Assembly (NCBI RefSeq): GCF_014841125.1
Contig: NZ_JACYTQ010000001.1
Location: 930,001-994,000, forward strand
Direction of reading: 5' to 3'
Length of the DNA: 64,000 nucleotides
Source: Echinicola arenosa
GTDB taxonomy: Bacteria; Bacteroidota; Bacteroidia; Cytophagales; Cyclobacteriaceae
The notes under the pieces are model-generated. The model made no database searches. It was not told where the DNA came from and saw only the letters and a program-made list of their open reading frames with translations. The translations under genes and the position numbers were made by a program. Below are positions 17,024-27,017 of this stretch, piece by piece (within the stretch, counting starts at the first letter, position 1; the number at the start of each line of letters is the position of its first letter).

Positions 17024-17981
17024 ATCCTTCATTAATAATCATTACTTTTTTCTCATTGATGGTATAATTTATATTGGTTGAATATTGGATAATCTCTAAA
17101 AGCTGATCAATGGTCAGGTTTTTGTAAGTCCCGGTAATCAAACACTCTTTTGAAGTTTTGCTGAATACTTCCACTTCCACACCATACCATTCTTCCAACT
17201 TTTTGGCCACCCCGTTTATGGTTTCATTGAAAAACACCAGTTTTTCGGATTGCCACCCAAACACAAGGTCCTCATTCTCTATTTGAGAGCTGGATAGATT
17301 ACTTTCATAAAAAATGGCTTGCTCACCTTTTTCTATTATGACCTCCTCTTCTTTCCTATTTGAGGCCACCATTACTTTACCTGACTTTACCGCTACGGAT
17401 TCATTAGCCTCAGACCTTGCATTGATATTGAAAGAAGTACCCAAGACAGTAGTTGTCAACTGATGAGTTTTTATCTGAAATGGCAGTGATTCGTTTCTTT
17501 TCACTTTAAAAAACGCCTCTCCTTCAAGCATGACATGTCGGGCCTCATCAAACTCCTTGTTCACTTTCAACACACTATTACCGTTAAGATAAACCTGTGT
17601 CCCATCCTGAAGCTCAATTTTCTTCCTCTCTCCTTTCTCACTTTTATAAGTCAAAAATTCTTGATGTTCAGTACTTGTTAAAAAATAAAACAATACTGTA
17701 GCGGCTACACATATGATACTGACAGATGCAGCCAACTTAGTCAAAAAAGTAAAGCCCTCATTTCGTTTGGTATCTCCTTTTTTGATTTTATCCAAAGTAG
17801 CTTGATAGAGCTTTTCTTTATACTCCTCTTTAGAAAGATCTGTGTAGACGATCGGATCTTCCTCCTCTTTGGATAAGTACCAGTCATCCAGCAACTGTTT
17901 TTCTTCTTGGGTTATCTGAGCTTTGAAAAGCTTGTTGACCAACTGTCTGAGTCGCTTCTTATTTAGGTTTTCATCATTCAT
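17019..17981 (-). CDS. FecR-family anti-sigma factor, module 2
   Basis: 320 residues. N-terminal cytoplasmic part (1-80), one membrane helix (about 82-103), a FecR domain (about 111-205; GERKKIELQDGTQVYLNGNS and VMLEGEAFFKV) and a C-terminal DUF4974/STN-like domain (about 245-318; EWYGVEVEV, ITGTYKN). This is the standard transducer between an STN-bearing SusC and an ECF sigma factor. It lies between sigma 18439-19008 and susC 13532-16936 on one strand, so the three form a trans-envelope regulatory set. Confidence 0.95.
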   Translation of the reverse strand: MNDENLNKKRLRQLVNKLFKAQITQEEKQLLDDWYLSKEEEDPIVYTDLSKEEYKEKLYQATLDKIKKGDTKRNEGFTFLTKLAASVSIICVAATVLFYFLTSTEHQEFLTYKSEKGERKKIELQDGTQVYLNGNSVLKVNKEFDEARHVMLEGEAFFKVKRNESLPFQIKTHQLTTTVLGTSFNINARSEANESVAVKSGKVMVASNRKEEEVIIEKGEQAIFYESNLSSSQIENEDLVFGWQSEKLVFFNETINGVAKKLEEWYGVEVEVFSKTSKECLITGTYKNLTIDQLLEIIQYSTNINYTINEKKVMIINEGC

Positions 17982-18438
17982 ATATCTCTAAGTGATGAAA
18001 ACTTTATTTTACTACCTCTCGTATTCAAAATTTATTATCAAAAAAACTCAAAAAACATTAATCTTAATTCCAAAAATCATTCAACAGCTAGTTGTTAATT
18101 ACGAAAAAATTAACACAACCCCTTTAATATTATGTTTATTAAAAAAATAACATACATTTAACTCAAAAAATATATTTATTACTAAAATTCATTTATTTAA
18201 CAAAACAAATACATTACCCAACAGATACTAGCCATAATTTCAGCTGAATTAATATCAGAATCATTCAATAACAGTTCAAAAGATTATTTATTCTCTGAAA
18301 ACCTAAGGGATAAATATGAAGAAGGGGAATTATGTCTGAAGCTATTAAAAAAGTGCTCCTATTTGGAAAAATCTTTCCACAACAATTAGAGAAGCTTTGT
18401 ATCTACCTACAAATGTTCAAGTTAGCAGCTTAACAAAG
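17982..18438. other. 457-bp AT-rich spacer between sigma and FecR genes, module 2
   Basis: No gene or repeat element seen. It contains a short palindrome TTCAGCTGAA at 18239-18248. The dispersed element found in the corresponding spacers of modules 1 and 3 is absent here. Confidence 0.5.
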
Positions 18439-19008
18439 TCAATTGGCAGCAACAAGTATTAAAAAAAGCAAAGGAGCATAATCCTTTAACTCCACTCGTA
18501 ATACGCTGAGCGATTTATGGAGGTTGTTATGAACGGTCTGCTGGGACAACTGAAGCTTCTCTGCAATTTCCTTACATTTAAGCCCCTCAAACCTGCTCAT
18601 CTTAAAAATTAGTTGTTGTCTCTCCGGTAATTTTTCCAAGGCTACTTCCAGTTGATCAAATAACTCATCAAATTCCACTTCATTGGATCTTGACCCAAGG
18701 TGCGACTGATGAATTCTTTCCAAACTACCATCCCATTTTCTCTGATCTATAGCTTTGTAAACATGGTACTTGACCGCAGTATGTAAGTAACTCTGAAAGT
18801 TGGTCTTTATCTTCAGCGTCTTTCTTCTTTTCCATATATCTGCAAAAACCTCTTGAACAATATCCTCTGACAGCTGCTGAGATTCCAGCCTTTTCAAAGT
18901 AGCCGCAAATAATTGCTCCCAATACTTTTCAAAAACCTCTCTAAAAGCGGCAGTATCGTCTTGCCGCATCCTATTAATAAGTTCAATATCGAGGCTTCTT
19001 TCAATCAT
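18439..19008 (-). CDS. ECF RNA polymerase sigma factor, module 2
   Basis: 189 residues. Region 2 is at about 18-88 (AFREVFEKYWEQLF, SEDIVQEVFADIWKRR) and region 4 at about 125-172 (LPERQQLIFKMSRFEGLKCKEIAE and LSQQTVHNNLHKS). It ends in a short hydrophobic tail (APLLFLILVAAN), a feature shared with the module 1 sigma but not with the module 3 sigma. It is the likely activator of the SusCD operon at 7074-16936, released by FecR 17019-17981. Confidence 0.94.
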   Translation of the reverse strand: MIERSLDIELINRMRQDDTAAFREVFEKYWEQLFAATLKRLESQQLSEDIVQEVFADIWKRRKTLKIKTNFQSYLHTAVKYHVYKAIDQRKWDGSLERIHQSHLGSRSNEVEFDELFDQLEVALEKLPERQQLIFKMSRFEGLKCKEIAEKLQLSQQTVHNNLHKSLSVLRVELKDYAPLLFLILVAAN

Positions 19009-19437
19009 AAATGGATGGAATGGTTTTTTTCGCTTTATGAAGCACTCACAATATTAACATAAAAAATTAATAATCATAACATTATTAATTTTTTTCATTT
19101 TATTTCCTTTTCCACATAAAAAACTTCATATCAATACCTTATAAAAACTAAAAACCTTTGCCATTCCACAAAGATGTTATCTGATTCAACTCTTTCTTAA
19201 ACCCACCCTATCTTTCTGTAGGTTGATCTATATCCTCAATACGGTAGTTTGTTGCTACTATTTCAGAGAACATCTTTTTTAACCAAAAGCACCACCGCAC
19301 CAATCCAATCACTATACAATCAAAAATCCCTTTAACCCTTCAGATTCTGTAGATTCCACTGCTGCCTAAAAAAAGAAAATCAGCTCCAAAATAATTTGGA
19401 GCTGATTTAACTTGTCTTTACTCGAATGAAACAGCGA
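19009..19437. other. 429-bp spacer holding the module 3 terminator
   Basis: AT-rich DNA upstream of the module 2 sigma gene; no gene seen. Its right part holds the strong terminator at 19377-19408 that ends the module 3 operon. Promoter elements for the sigma gene must lie here but none is convincing. Confidence 0.5.
19371..19408 (-). terminator. Terminator of module 3 SusCD operon
   Basis: A perfect 14-bp stem AAATCAGCTCCAAA / TTTGGAGCTGATTT (19377-19390 and 19395-19408) with loop ATAA, followed on the minus strand by TCTTTTTTT. Confidence 0.9.
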
Positions 19438-20400
19438 TTAGAATCCGTATATCTCTGCTAAATGGGTAAAATTGGTATTTCCATAGGTACTAGTGATCGT
19501 CACCCTAAAGTACCTGGCATTGCTTGAACTTGTCAGAAATACCGGATTGTTATTATTGTCATTAGGAAGGTTTCCCGGGAATATCTCTACCTGGGTCCAA
19601 TTCTCACCATCCTCGCTTAATTCAATAAACAACTCATTGACATTTCCTGTCCCTCTATTCTGTCTCTGGATAAATGAAAAACCATTGACCAACTTACTTT
19701 CACCCATATCAACAGTTATTATATGAGGCAAACCAGGGGATGCTCCCTGCCATTGTGTATGCCAGAAAGTTTCTATATCCCCATCCAAAGCATGCTTGGC
19801 ATGTCCATTGTTTTCGCCTTCTCCTGAAACTTCTTCTGAAGAAACATCATAAACATTCCATTGCGACCGATCAAAAGCCTCATAAACAGGTGGGTTGGCG
19901 TCCACCAAAAAATACGTGGTCCTTAATGCTTCATTGACTGGTAGATCACTCTGTACTGATTTGATGGTCACAGGAAGCAGGTATTTCGTTTCAAAATCAA
20001 ACCCCTTACCAGGATTTACCCACAGCTTCAGCGATTCGGATTGCATTTCGCCGGCAGTAATAAAAGCCTGATCTCCAGAAAGCTCATAACTTCCTTCAGG
20101 CATCAATTCGTAATCCGTTCCATTTTCTTGGTTAAACCCAGCCACCATTTCTGGAGCCAATTCAAACTGGATATCCATGTCCTTACCCAACACATCAGGG
20201 GACCCGTAGGCTGCCCCAAAGACGAGGGCCTGCGCACTATCTGTCATTACCAAAGTATGCTGGGAAGGCTTATCAATGGCTTGAGGCATATAAATCTGTG
20301 CAAAAGGACTGATTTCAAGCTCATCATTTTCGCAAGAGGACAAAGTTGCCATTACAAGCAAGCCAGCCATCCCCAAATGAAATAAATTATATTTTTTCAT
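19438..20400 (-). CDS. DUF1735-discoidin lipoprotein, module 3
   Basis: 320 residues; lipoprotein signal ends at Cys23 (TLSSC). Residues 30-170 match the DUF1735 type of domain common beside SusD (AQIYMPQAID, FELAPEMVAGFNQENGTDYELMP with the acidic/aromatic pattern). Residues 180-320 are an F5/8-type C domain (SQWNVYDVSSEEVSGEG, TFWHTQW, GLPHIITVDMG) closely related to the discoidin domains of the module 2 lipoproteins. It is the last gene of the module 3 operon. Likely a surface glycan-binding accessory protein. Confidence 0.88.
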   Translation of the reverse strand: MKKYNLFHLGMAGLLVMATLSSCENDELEISPFAQIYMPQAIDKPSQHTLVMTDSAQALVFGAAYGSPDVLGKDMDIQFELAPEMVAGFNQENGTDYELMPEGSYELSGDQAFITAGEMQSESLKLWVNPGKGFDFETKYLLPVTIKSVQSDLPVNEALRTTYFLVDANPPVYEAFDRSQWNVYDVSSEEVSGEGENNGHAKHALDGDIETFWHTQWQGASPGLPHIITVDMGESKLVNGFSFIQRQNRGTGNVNELFIELSEDGENWTQVEIFPGNLPNDNNNNPVFLTSSSNARYFRVTITSTYGNTNFTHLAEIYGF

Positions 20401-20439
20401 ATTGTTTACTACGTTTTTAATTTGAAATCTAACTACCGA

Positions 20440-22272
20440 CTAGTAACCAGGAAACTGTACCAAAACTTTATTCCTGTCGATTTCCCTTTGAGGTATTGGA
20501 TAAAAATAGAATTTATCTCTCCAGTCTGTCCGGGTAAAGGCAACCACTCTTTGATGGAATGCCGGATCGGACATATAACCACCTGCCTCAATATTCATCC
20601 CATGAAACTCACCTCCCTGGTGGTCTTCTTCAGTATCTGCAATTTTCCACCTTCTTACATCCCAGTAGCGATGCCCCTCATACATCAATTCAATCTGTCT
20701 CTCCAAGCGGATTTCCTTTCGCATAGTAGCCTGATCAGTATTTCCTTCATATTCTGCCAATCCCCCCCTGTTTCTGATTTCATTGAGATAGATCAATATA
20801 TCTGGGTGGCCTGGAGAATATTCATTGAGTGCCTCTATATAATTCAGGTAGATCTCTCCCAGGCGGATCATCATGGCCGGCCTTGCAAAGTTTGTCCCGC
20901 TTCTGAAATCAGTATTAGGGTGAATGTTCTTCCTTGCTGTATACCCTGTAATTGGCCAATCCCGCGGGGCACCTTGCTTACCACTATTGCCACTAAAATA
21001 AAATTCCACATAATCAGACCCGGGCACAGACACCACAGGCACAGTAGCACCATTAAATGTTACATTGACATAGAACCTAGGCTCTCTACCGATATACATG
21101 TTATAAGTGCCAGCCGCATATAATTCACTCGCCTCTGAAGTAAAACCTGTTTCAGTATATCCGCTGGTTGGATCATCTATACTTTTCCCATTGGCCATTC
21201 TAAAATCGTCCACCATCTCTTGGGTAACCGCAATACCATTCCAAGCTTGACCATTGGCATTCCTTGGAGAACAATGTCTCTCCCAAGAACCATTAACATT
21301 ATTGTCCGGTCTCAACCAAATCCCCTCTGTATCCCAACCATCGTACATCAATTCTTTACTAGAGAGATATCCCTTCATAAAAGGATCTTCATGGTCTACT
21401 TCATATAGATCCCATAATCCCATGTCTATCACTTCTTTCGCTGCATCTGCTGCATCTTTCCATCTTTCCTCTTCATAAGTCTGGTTAAATAAAACAGTCC
21501 CATCTTGGTTTTTGAAATTGCCCAAACTTGTATTTCCATTAAACAAAGGGCTGGCATGATACAGCAAAATTTGGGATTGTACGGCTTTTATGATTGGCTT
21601 GGTTATCCTACCTGTTTGCTGTAAATCCTCCTGATTGGGATTATTAGGGTTTAAATGCTTTTCAGGCACCAACTCATAGGCTTTATCCATCTCAGAGAGC
21701 ACATACGCCACACTTTCATCCCAAGTACTTCGAGGGATTTGAAAATCCGCTTCCGGCGGCAATGTACTTTCCCCCATAATCACTATTGGCCCATATTGCT
21801 TCATCATCAACCAATAGAAATATGCCCTCAGGAACCTGGCCTCTCCCTTGTATTGGGAAATCAACTGTGGTCCCCCCGGCTGCTCCAATATTTCTTGGTT
21901 CATGTCAATATTTTCGAGGAAAATACCTGCTGACCTAATGGTTTGATAATACCAGTCCCAATGGTTTGGGTCGGTATTTACTGGTGTAAGCGCCCCTGAA
22001 TTGATCGCTGGTTGAGACCATGCATAGTTTACTTCATCAGACTGACCACTCCATGGCGTACCGTAAGGTTGATCCCACATCTGGGGAATAGGGTTGTATA
22101 TCCTTGCCAGCCATTCCTCAGTCATGTTTTTGTTGGTAAACACGTCCTCTAGTGTAGTGATATTATCAGGAACAGTATTTAAAAAGTCCTCATTACAACT
22201 TGAAGAGAAAAGTAACTGCCCCATTAATGCCAAAGCAATTAATCTATATTTTTTATCTTTTAAGTTCATCAT
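20440..22272 (-). CDS. susD: SusD-family nutrient-binding lipoprotein, module 3
   Basis: 610 residues with lipoprotein signal ending in SSSC at about Cys26, followed by NEDFLNTVPDNITTLEDVF. SusD hallmarks include GEARFLRAYFYWLM, RLGEIYLNYIEALNEY, IELMYEGHRYWDVRRWK and a C-terminal YFYPIPQREIDRN. It partners the SusC encoded 13 bp upstream (22286-25687). ATG ATG at 22272/22269 gives two equivalent starts. Its ligand may resemble that of module 2 since both operons carry related discoidin proteins, but that is inference. Confidence 0.95.
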   Translation of the reverse strand: MMNLKDKKYRLIALALMGQLLFSSSCNEDFLNTVPDNITTLEDVFTNKNMTEEWLARIYNPIPQMWDQPYGTPWSGQSDEVNYAWSQPAINSGALTPVNTDPNHWDWYYQTIRSAGIFLENIDMNQEILEQPGGPQLISQYKGEARFLRAYFYWLMMKQYGPIVIMGESTLPPEADFQIPRSTWDESVAYVLSEMDKAYELVPEKHLNPNNPNQEDLQQTGRITKPIIKAVQSQILLYHASPLFNGNTSLGNFKNQDGTVLFNQTYEEERWKDAADAAKEVIDMGLWDLYEVDHEDPFMKGYLSSKELMYDGWDTEGIWLRPDNNVNGSWERHCSPRNANGQAWNGIAVTQEMVDDFRMANGKSIDDPTSGYTETGFTSEASELYAAGTYNMYIGREPRFYVNVTFNGATVPVVSVPGSDYVEFYFSGNSGKQGAPRDWPITGYTARKNIHPNTDFRSGTNFARPAMMIRLGEIYLNYIEALNEYSPGHPDILIYLNEIRNRGGLAEYEGNTDQATMRKEIRLERQIELMYEGHRYWDVRRWKIADTEEDHQGGEFHGMNIEAGGYMSDPAFHQRVVAFTRTDWRDKFYFYPIPQREIDRNKVLVQFPGY

Positions 22273-22285
22273 TTTTCTCTAGGTT

Positions 22286-25200
22286 TTATTGAAAACTAGC
22301 TCTTACACCAAGGTTAATGGCAGTGGTATTTGGGTATGCCGTTCCTCTGCCATCACCAAGTTCTGGATCCCATATTTTCCATGGGGAAAAGGTCAAGAGG
22401 TTGGTTCCATTCACATAAACCCTTAGGTTTTTCATGCCAAATTTCCCCAAGGCATCCATGCTGAAATTATAAGCTACCTCTGCATTTTTCAGCCTAATAT
22501 AATCTGACCTGTACAGCCACCATGTGCTACCATAATAGTTGGTAGTTACATCCTGTCTAGTGGATAACCTGGGATAAAAGGCATTAGGGTTAGGATTTTC
22601 CGGAGTCCACCGATCCAGTACTTTATTATATAGATTTCCCCTTGTTGGGCCTTCTGAAAAAGGAGTGGTTCCTGTTCCTCCCGAATACATAAAATCAGAT
22701 TTTCCAGCTCCCTGGAAAAACACCACAAATTCAAAGCGTTTAATCCCTACTCCCAAATTTAGCCCATACAAAATCTGAGGAATGGAACCGTATCCAATGG
22801 CTTTCTGGTCATAACTATTGATCATACCATCGCCGTTTAAATCTTGGTATTTAATATCCCCGGGACGGATATCTCCAGCCTGCTCGGGAGAATTCAGGAT
22901 ATCTTCCTCATCTTCAAATAAGCCCAAGGCTACATAGCCAAATCGCTGGTCTATGCGATGTCCTACCCTATTTTCCCAAGGATGTTGCCAAGGGGGAAGG
23001 CCATCAAATACGTTTTTATTTTGGTTATAATTAAATGTTCCCCTGAACGATACAAAGTCAAAAAGAGAACTTGTTGGGAAATATTTATTATAATTTAGCG
23101 TGACATCAATTCCCTTATTTTCTGTGATCCCTATATTACCATACGGGATATTAGATGTAAATCCAGAGGCTCCTGGAATATCATTCTGTATCAACAAAAT
23201 CCCTGTACGACGTTCTTTAAAAAGTTCCACAATCAGTGACAGGTCATCATCAAATGAACTGATCTCAATCCCGAGATTATGACGCTTACCTGTTTCCCAA
23301 GTCACATCTGACCCTACTTGGCCTTCTTCAAGTCCTTCCCAGGTTCTTGTATTACCCGGAACACCAAATGTATAGCCTGAGCCATCTCCTAAATCATTTA
23401 TCCTGGTTTGGAAAAGGAACCTTGAACCGGTATCACTATTTCCGGTCAACCCATAGGTATATCGGAATTTCAAATGACTAATGACGTTTTTAATGGGCTG
23501 AAAAAATTCTTCATTGGACACCATCCATCCCGTACCAAAGGAAGGGAAAAAGCCAAATCTTTTCTTCGGCGAGAAGTTTTCTGAACCTGAGTATCCAAAA
23601 TTTGCCTCGACAAAATACCTATCTTCATAACCATAGGTTGCCCTTCCAGAAACCCCTCTATGTCTAAAAGGAATAGAGGCAATTAAATCACCCGCATCGC
23701 CATTTACATAGTCTGACTGATAATACAGCAATAGGCCTGAAACATCGTGTTTACCAAATGAGCGGTTGTAATTAAGATCTGTCTGCGTATAGAATTTTCT
23801 GTTTCCCCCTCGGGAATTTTCAAAGCCTAGCACATCGGATCCCGGAGAAACAACCTGGGTAATCAATTCTCCATTTTCATCTCTTCCGGTGGCAAAATAG
23901 GTCTGTACGCTTCTGGTCCTGTTCAGATTGTTCCACCCATAGGCATCAAAAGAAAACATAGTGTTCGCACTTAGCCCTTCTGTAATGGCATCTAGTTCCT
24001 GTCTGAGGCGAATATTTGACTGGATAGTGTTTCTATATTCCGTAGCATAGCCCGACTGTGTCAAGTTTTTGTATGGATTTGGGATGTTTCCACCCCCTGA
24101 TCCTTGCGGCCATAGCCCATTGGAGTACCTTGGGGGTATAACATGGGGCGGTGTCTGTGTGGCTTGGTCAAACAGGTCACCGGTTCCTACTCCAGGATAA
24201 TTGCCATTGATGATAAACCCGCTAATCCCCAATTCCAGTTTAGTGGTCTTGGTCACCTTTACATCCACATTTGTCAGAAAGTTGAACCGATCTACCTTTA
24301 ACTGGGAATTATAGGACTGCACCTCATCATTCTTCAGCATGCCCGTTTCAGAGAAATATCCTGCAGAAACATAGTAATTGGCATACTCGGACCCTCCCCT
24401 AACATTCACATTGGCACTTCTATTATATCCATATTTGTTGAACAGCTCATCATACCAATTCACATTAGGGTACAAGTCAGGGTCTTCACCGGAAATATGT
24501 TTTAGAATTTGCTCTTCAGAATATTGTGGACTTCTTCCCCTTACTTCCAAACCTTCATTGTATAAGCGCATAAAATCTGCAGCTTCCACAAAGTCTGGTA
24601 ATTGGGTAAATTGGGTAACAGCATGATTGACTTCCACATTAATTTGTGGTTTTCCGGCTTGGCCGGATTTCGTGTTGATGATGATCACCCCATTGGCCCC
24701 TCTTGCTCCGTATACTGCAGTAGCAGAAGCATCCTTTAGGACTGTAAAACTCTCGATATCTTCCGGATTAATATTATTGATTCCCCTATCTGGTACACCA
24801 TCCACTATTAACAAAGGACTTCGTGGACTTGAGCCAAATGTAGCAATACCACGAATAAATATATCAGCTCCATCATACCCTGGCTCTCCACTTCTCTGCA
24901 CGGAAACTACACCTGCTAACCTGCCTCCAAGGGAATTGGTCAAGCTTCTATTAGGTAATTTAAGCTCCCCTGCTTTTACAGTTGATTGGGATCCCACCAA
25001 ACTCACCTTCTTCTGCTCTCCAAAACCAACTACTACCACTTCTTCCAACGACTCGGTATCTTCCTGAAGTACAACCTCGTATCGACTGGACGCCCCTATT
25101 TCCACCTCTACTGGTTTAAAGCCAACAAAAGAAACTAGAATTTTTGGGCTAGCTGTAATTAACTGTAATGAAAACTCTCCATCTACATTAGTCGCAACAC

Positions 25201-25687
25201 CATTGGTTGTACCTACTTCTGTTACATTGGCTCCGGGAATTGTCACTCCCTCGCTGTCCTTGACCGTACCAGTAATAGTCCTCTCCTCCATCTCCTCTTT
25301 TTTAACCTCAGGGATTTCCCGCTTTGACTTGACAACATTGACTGTATTATTGATTCTTTTAAAATCCAATGAGGATTGATTTGCGATATAGCCCAACACC
25401 CCCTTCAGCTGCTCGTTCTTGAATGTTTTGGTAAGCCTAATCGCTGGATCCAAATCATCTCTGTCATAGGAAAATTTGACAGGAGTCGACTTTTCAATCA
25501 AACCAAAAGCTGCTTCCAAACTATGGTTTTCAAATGATACATTCAGCAGAATTGCCTCCTCTTTTTCATCCTTTTGTTTGTGCTCACCTACCTCTCCCGC
25601 ATACAACTCGCCCACCTTCCCTATACACAATAGCACCACAAGTATAATAGCATGGGTACCACCGAGTTTAAGTAATAGTTTTTTCAT
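22286..25687 (-). CDS. susC: SusC-family TonB-dependent transporter with STN domain, module 3
   Basis: 1133 residues: signal peptide (to about 32), STN domain (about 50-115, with FENHSLEAAFGLIEKST), carboxypeptidase-D-like domain (about 136-220, GTVKDSEGVTIPGANV), EEVVVVGFGEQKK before the plug, plug motif GEPGYDGADIFIRG, then the barrel ending AINLGVRASFQ. The N-terminal and plug regions closely resemble the module 2 SusC, pointing to duplication. The STN domain ties it to FecR 25938-27017 and sigma 27361-27930. Confidence 0.96.
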   Translation of the reverse strand: MKKLLLKLGGTHAIILVVLLCIGKVGELYAGEVGEHKQKDEKEEAILLNVSFENHSLEAAFGLIEKSTPVKFSYDRDDLDPAIRLTKTFKNEQLKGVLGYIANQSSLDFKRINNTVNVVKSKREIPEVKKEEMEERTITGTVKDSEGVTIPGANVTEVGTTNGVATNVDGEFSLQLITASPKILVSFVGFKPVEVEIGASSRYEVVLQEDTESLEEVVVVGFGEQKKVSLVGSQSTVKAGELKLPNRSLTNSLGGRLAGVVSVQRSGEPGYDGADIFIRGIATFGSSPRSPLLIVDGVPDRGINNINPEDIESFTVLKDASATAVYGARGANGVIIINTKSGQAGKPQINVEVNHAVTQFTQLPDFVEAADFMRLYNEGLEVRGRSPQYSEEQILKHISGEDPDLYPNVNWYDELFNKYGYNRSANVNVRGGSEYANYYVSAGYFSETGMLKNDEVQSYNSQLKVDRFNFLTNVDVKVTKTTKLELGISGFIINGNYPGVGTGDLFDQATQTPPHVIPPRYSNGLWPQGSGGGNIPNPYKNLTQSGYATEYRNTIQSNIRLRQELDAITEGLSANTMFSFDAYGWNNLNRTRSVQTYFATGRDENGELITQVVSPGSDVLGFENSRGGNRKFYTQTDLNYNRSFGKHDVSGLLLYYQSDYVNGDAGDLIASIPFRHRGVSGRATYGYEDRYFVEANFGYSGSENFSPKKRFGFFPSFGTGWMVSNEEFFQPIKNVISHLKFRYTYGLTGNSDTGSRFLFQTRINDLGDGSGYTFGVPGNTRTWEGLEEGQVGSDVTWETGKRHNLGIEISSFDDDLSLIVELFKERRTGILLIQNDIPGASGFTSNIPYGNIGITENKGIDVTLNYNKYFPTSSLFDFVSFRGTFNYNQNKNVFDGLPPWQHPWENRVGHRIDQRFGYVALGLFEDEEDILNSPEQAGDIRPGDIKYQDLNGDGMINSYDQKAIGYGSIPQILYGLNLGVGIKRFEFVVFFQGAGKSDFMYSGGTGTTPFSEGPTRGNLYNKVLDRWTPENPNPNAFYPRLSTRQDVTTNYYGSTWWLYRSDYIRLKNAEVAYNFSMDALGKFGMKNLRVYVNGTNLLTFSPWKIWDPELGDGRGTAYPNTTAINLGVRASFQ

Positions 25688-25733
25688 ATTTTTACTAGGT
25701 TTTAATAATTAAGAAGTTTTAAAACAAATTCAT

Positions 25734-25764
25734 CAATACCAATTCATCCCCATGCTTGGTATTG
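25734..25764. promoter_or_regulatory. Hairpin between fecR and susC of module 3
   Basis: A perfect 9-bp stem CAATACCAA (25734-25742) / TTGGTATTG (25756-25764) with a 13-nt loop in the 250-bp space between FecR and SusC. Without a T-tract it is not a classical terminator. It occupies the same relative place as the hairpin at 16987-17023 in module 2. Confidence 0.45.
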
Positions 25765-25937
25765 ACATTAAGGGAAAGTGCTTCATCAGTAATCACCTTC
25801 ATCACCTATATATAGAGCAATTTGGCTTTGAAAGGCATTAAAAAACTGCTTTAAATTATGATGGCATATTACTTTTGAGGCACCTCCTATTCTTCTTAAG
25901 AGCTATTGATATTTTTCATATTGTATTTATTTTGGGT

Positions 25938-27017
25938 TTAGTAAATAATCACTTTATCATCTTCAATTTTAAATTCAAAGTCCTTGACAAAACCAATGCT
26001 CCCTAGCACATTCTCCAAACTTTCATTGTCAAAACTACCTGTGTAGTCCCAGGCTTGATTGGCTACCTGCTTGTTTATTAAAACCACCTCCACCCCGTAC
26101 CACTTCTCCAATTCTTCCCATACTTCTTCACTGCCTACATGACGAAAAGATAAGATTCCTCTTTTCCAAGCCAACACTTCAGACACATCAAATTTTCCTT
26201 TGACAAACCTGATTTCATCCTTTATTTCCACTGCAACCTGTTCTCCTGGAATCAAAAGTGTAGACTCCTCCATTCCCTCTTTGCTCTGCATGTTCACTCC
26301 CACTTTACCGGTGACCAAGGATATGCTGACTTTGTCACCATTTTGCTTGATATTAAAGGACGTTCCTAGGGCAGTTGTAAGGGTGCCGTTTGCCTTGACC
26401 CTGAATGGGCGGCTATCTTTGGCAACATCAAAAAATGCCTCTCCTTCCAGGGTCACATACCGCACCGTATCGTTAAATACCTCTTCGCATTTTATGCTAC
26501 TTCCCGCATTGAGCATCACAATAGTCCCGTCACTCAGTCGGGTCGTCAGTTTTTGTCCCATTTGTGTAGTCTTCGTAAGGAATGCTATCTGGGGAATGGT
26601 GGAAGACGGTTGATTGGCACGCTGCAAAAACAAAAAACTGATAAATAAGCCTATACCTGTCATCATAGCAGCAACCCACTTCCATCCATTATTTCTTTGG
26701 GGCCTGTAGTGCTCATACCTTCCATGCAAAGCCACTATATTCGCTTCTTTACCTCCATTTTCCTGCTTCTCTATTCGCTTGTTGATCTTTTGAAGAAGGT
26801 CTGAGGTTCTTTGCTTGTTGACTTTAATTTCAGAAAAGTTTAGCACTGAAATAGTGTCTTTAGCTTCTTCGGCTAAAGGAATAAGGTGAGGATACTGTTC
26901 AAAAATCGCTTCCCAAGCAATGTCGCTTTCAGCCCCTTTTGCCCATCTGATAAATGATTCATCAGTTAAAAAGTCCTCAATCCGATAATCTTGATATGTT
27001 TTTTTCTTGTCCTTCAA
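25938..27017 (-). CDS. FecR-family anti-sigma factor, module 3
   Basis: 359 residues. The start must be the TTG at 27017: an in-frame stop lies four codons upstream and the next Met is beyond residue 110, while the N-terminus YRIEDFLTDESFIRWAKG is typical of the family. One membrane helix lies at about 113-132, a FecR domain at about 148-245 (LTTRLSDGTIVMLNAGSS, VTLEGEAFFDV) and a DUF4974/STN-like domain at about 285-357. It regulates sigma 27361-27930 on a signal from SusC 22286-25687. Confidence 0.93.
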   Translation of the reverse strand: MKDKKKTYQDYRIEDFLTDESFIRWAKGAESDIAWEAIFEQYPHLIPLAEEAKDTISVLNFSEIKVNKQRTSDLLQKINKRIEKQENGGKEANIVALHGRYEHYRPQRNNGWKWVAAMMTGIGLFISFLFLQRANQPSSTIPQIAFLTKTTQMGQKLTTRLSDGTIVMLNAGSSIKCEEVFNDTVRYVTLEGEAFFDVAKDSRPFRVKANGTLTTALGTSFNIKQNGDKVSISLVTGKVGVNMQSKEGMEESTLLIPGEQVAVEIKDEIRFVKGKFDVSEVLAWKRGILSFRHVGSEEVWEELEKWYGVEVVLINKQVANQAWDYTGSFDNESLENVLGSIGFVKDFEFKIEDDKVIIY

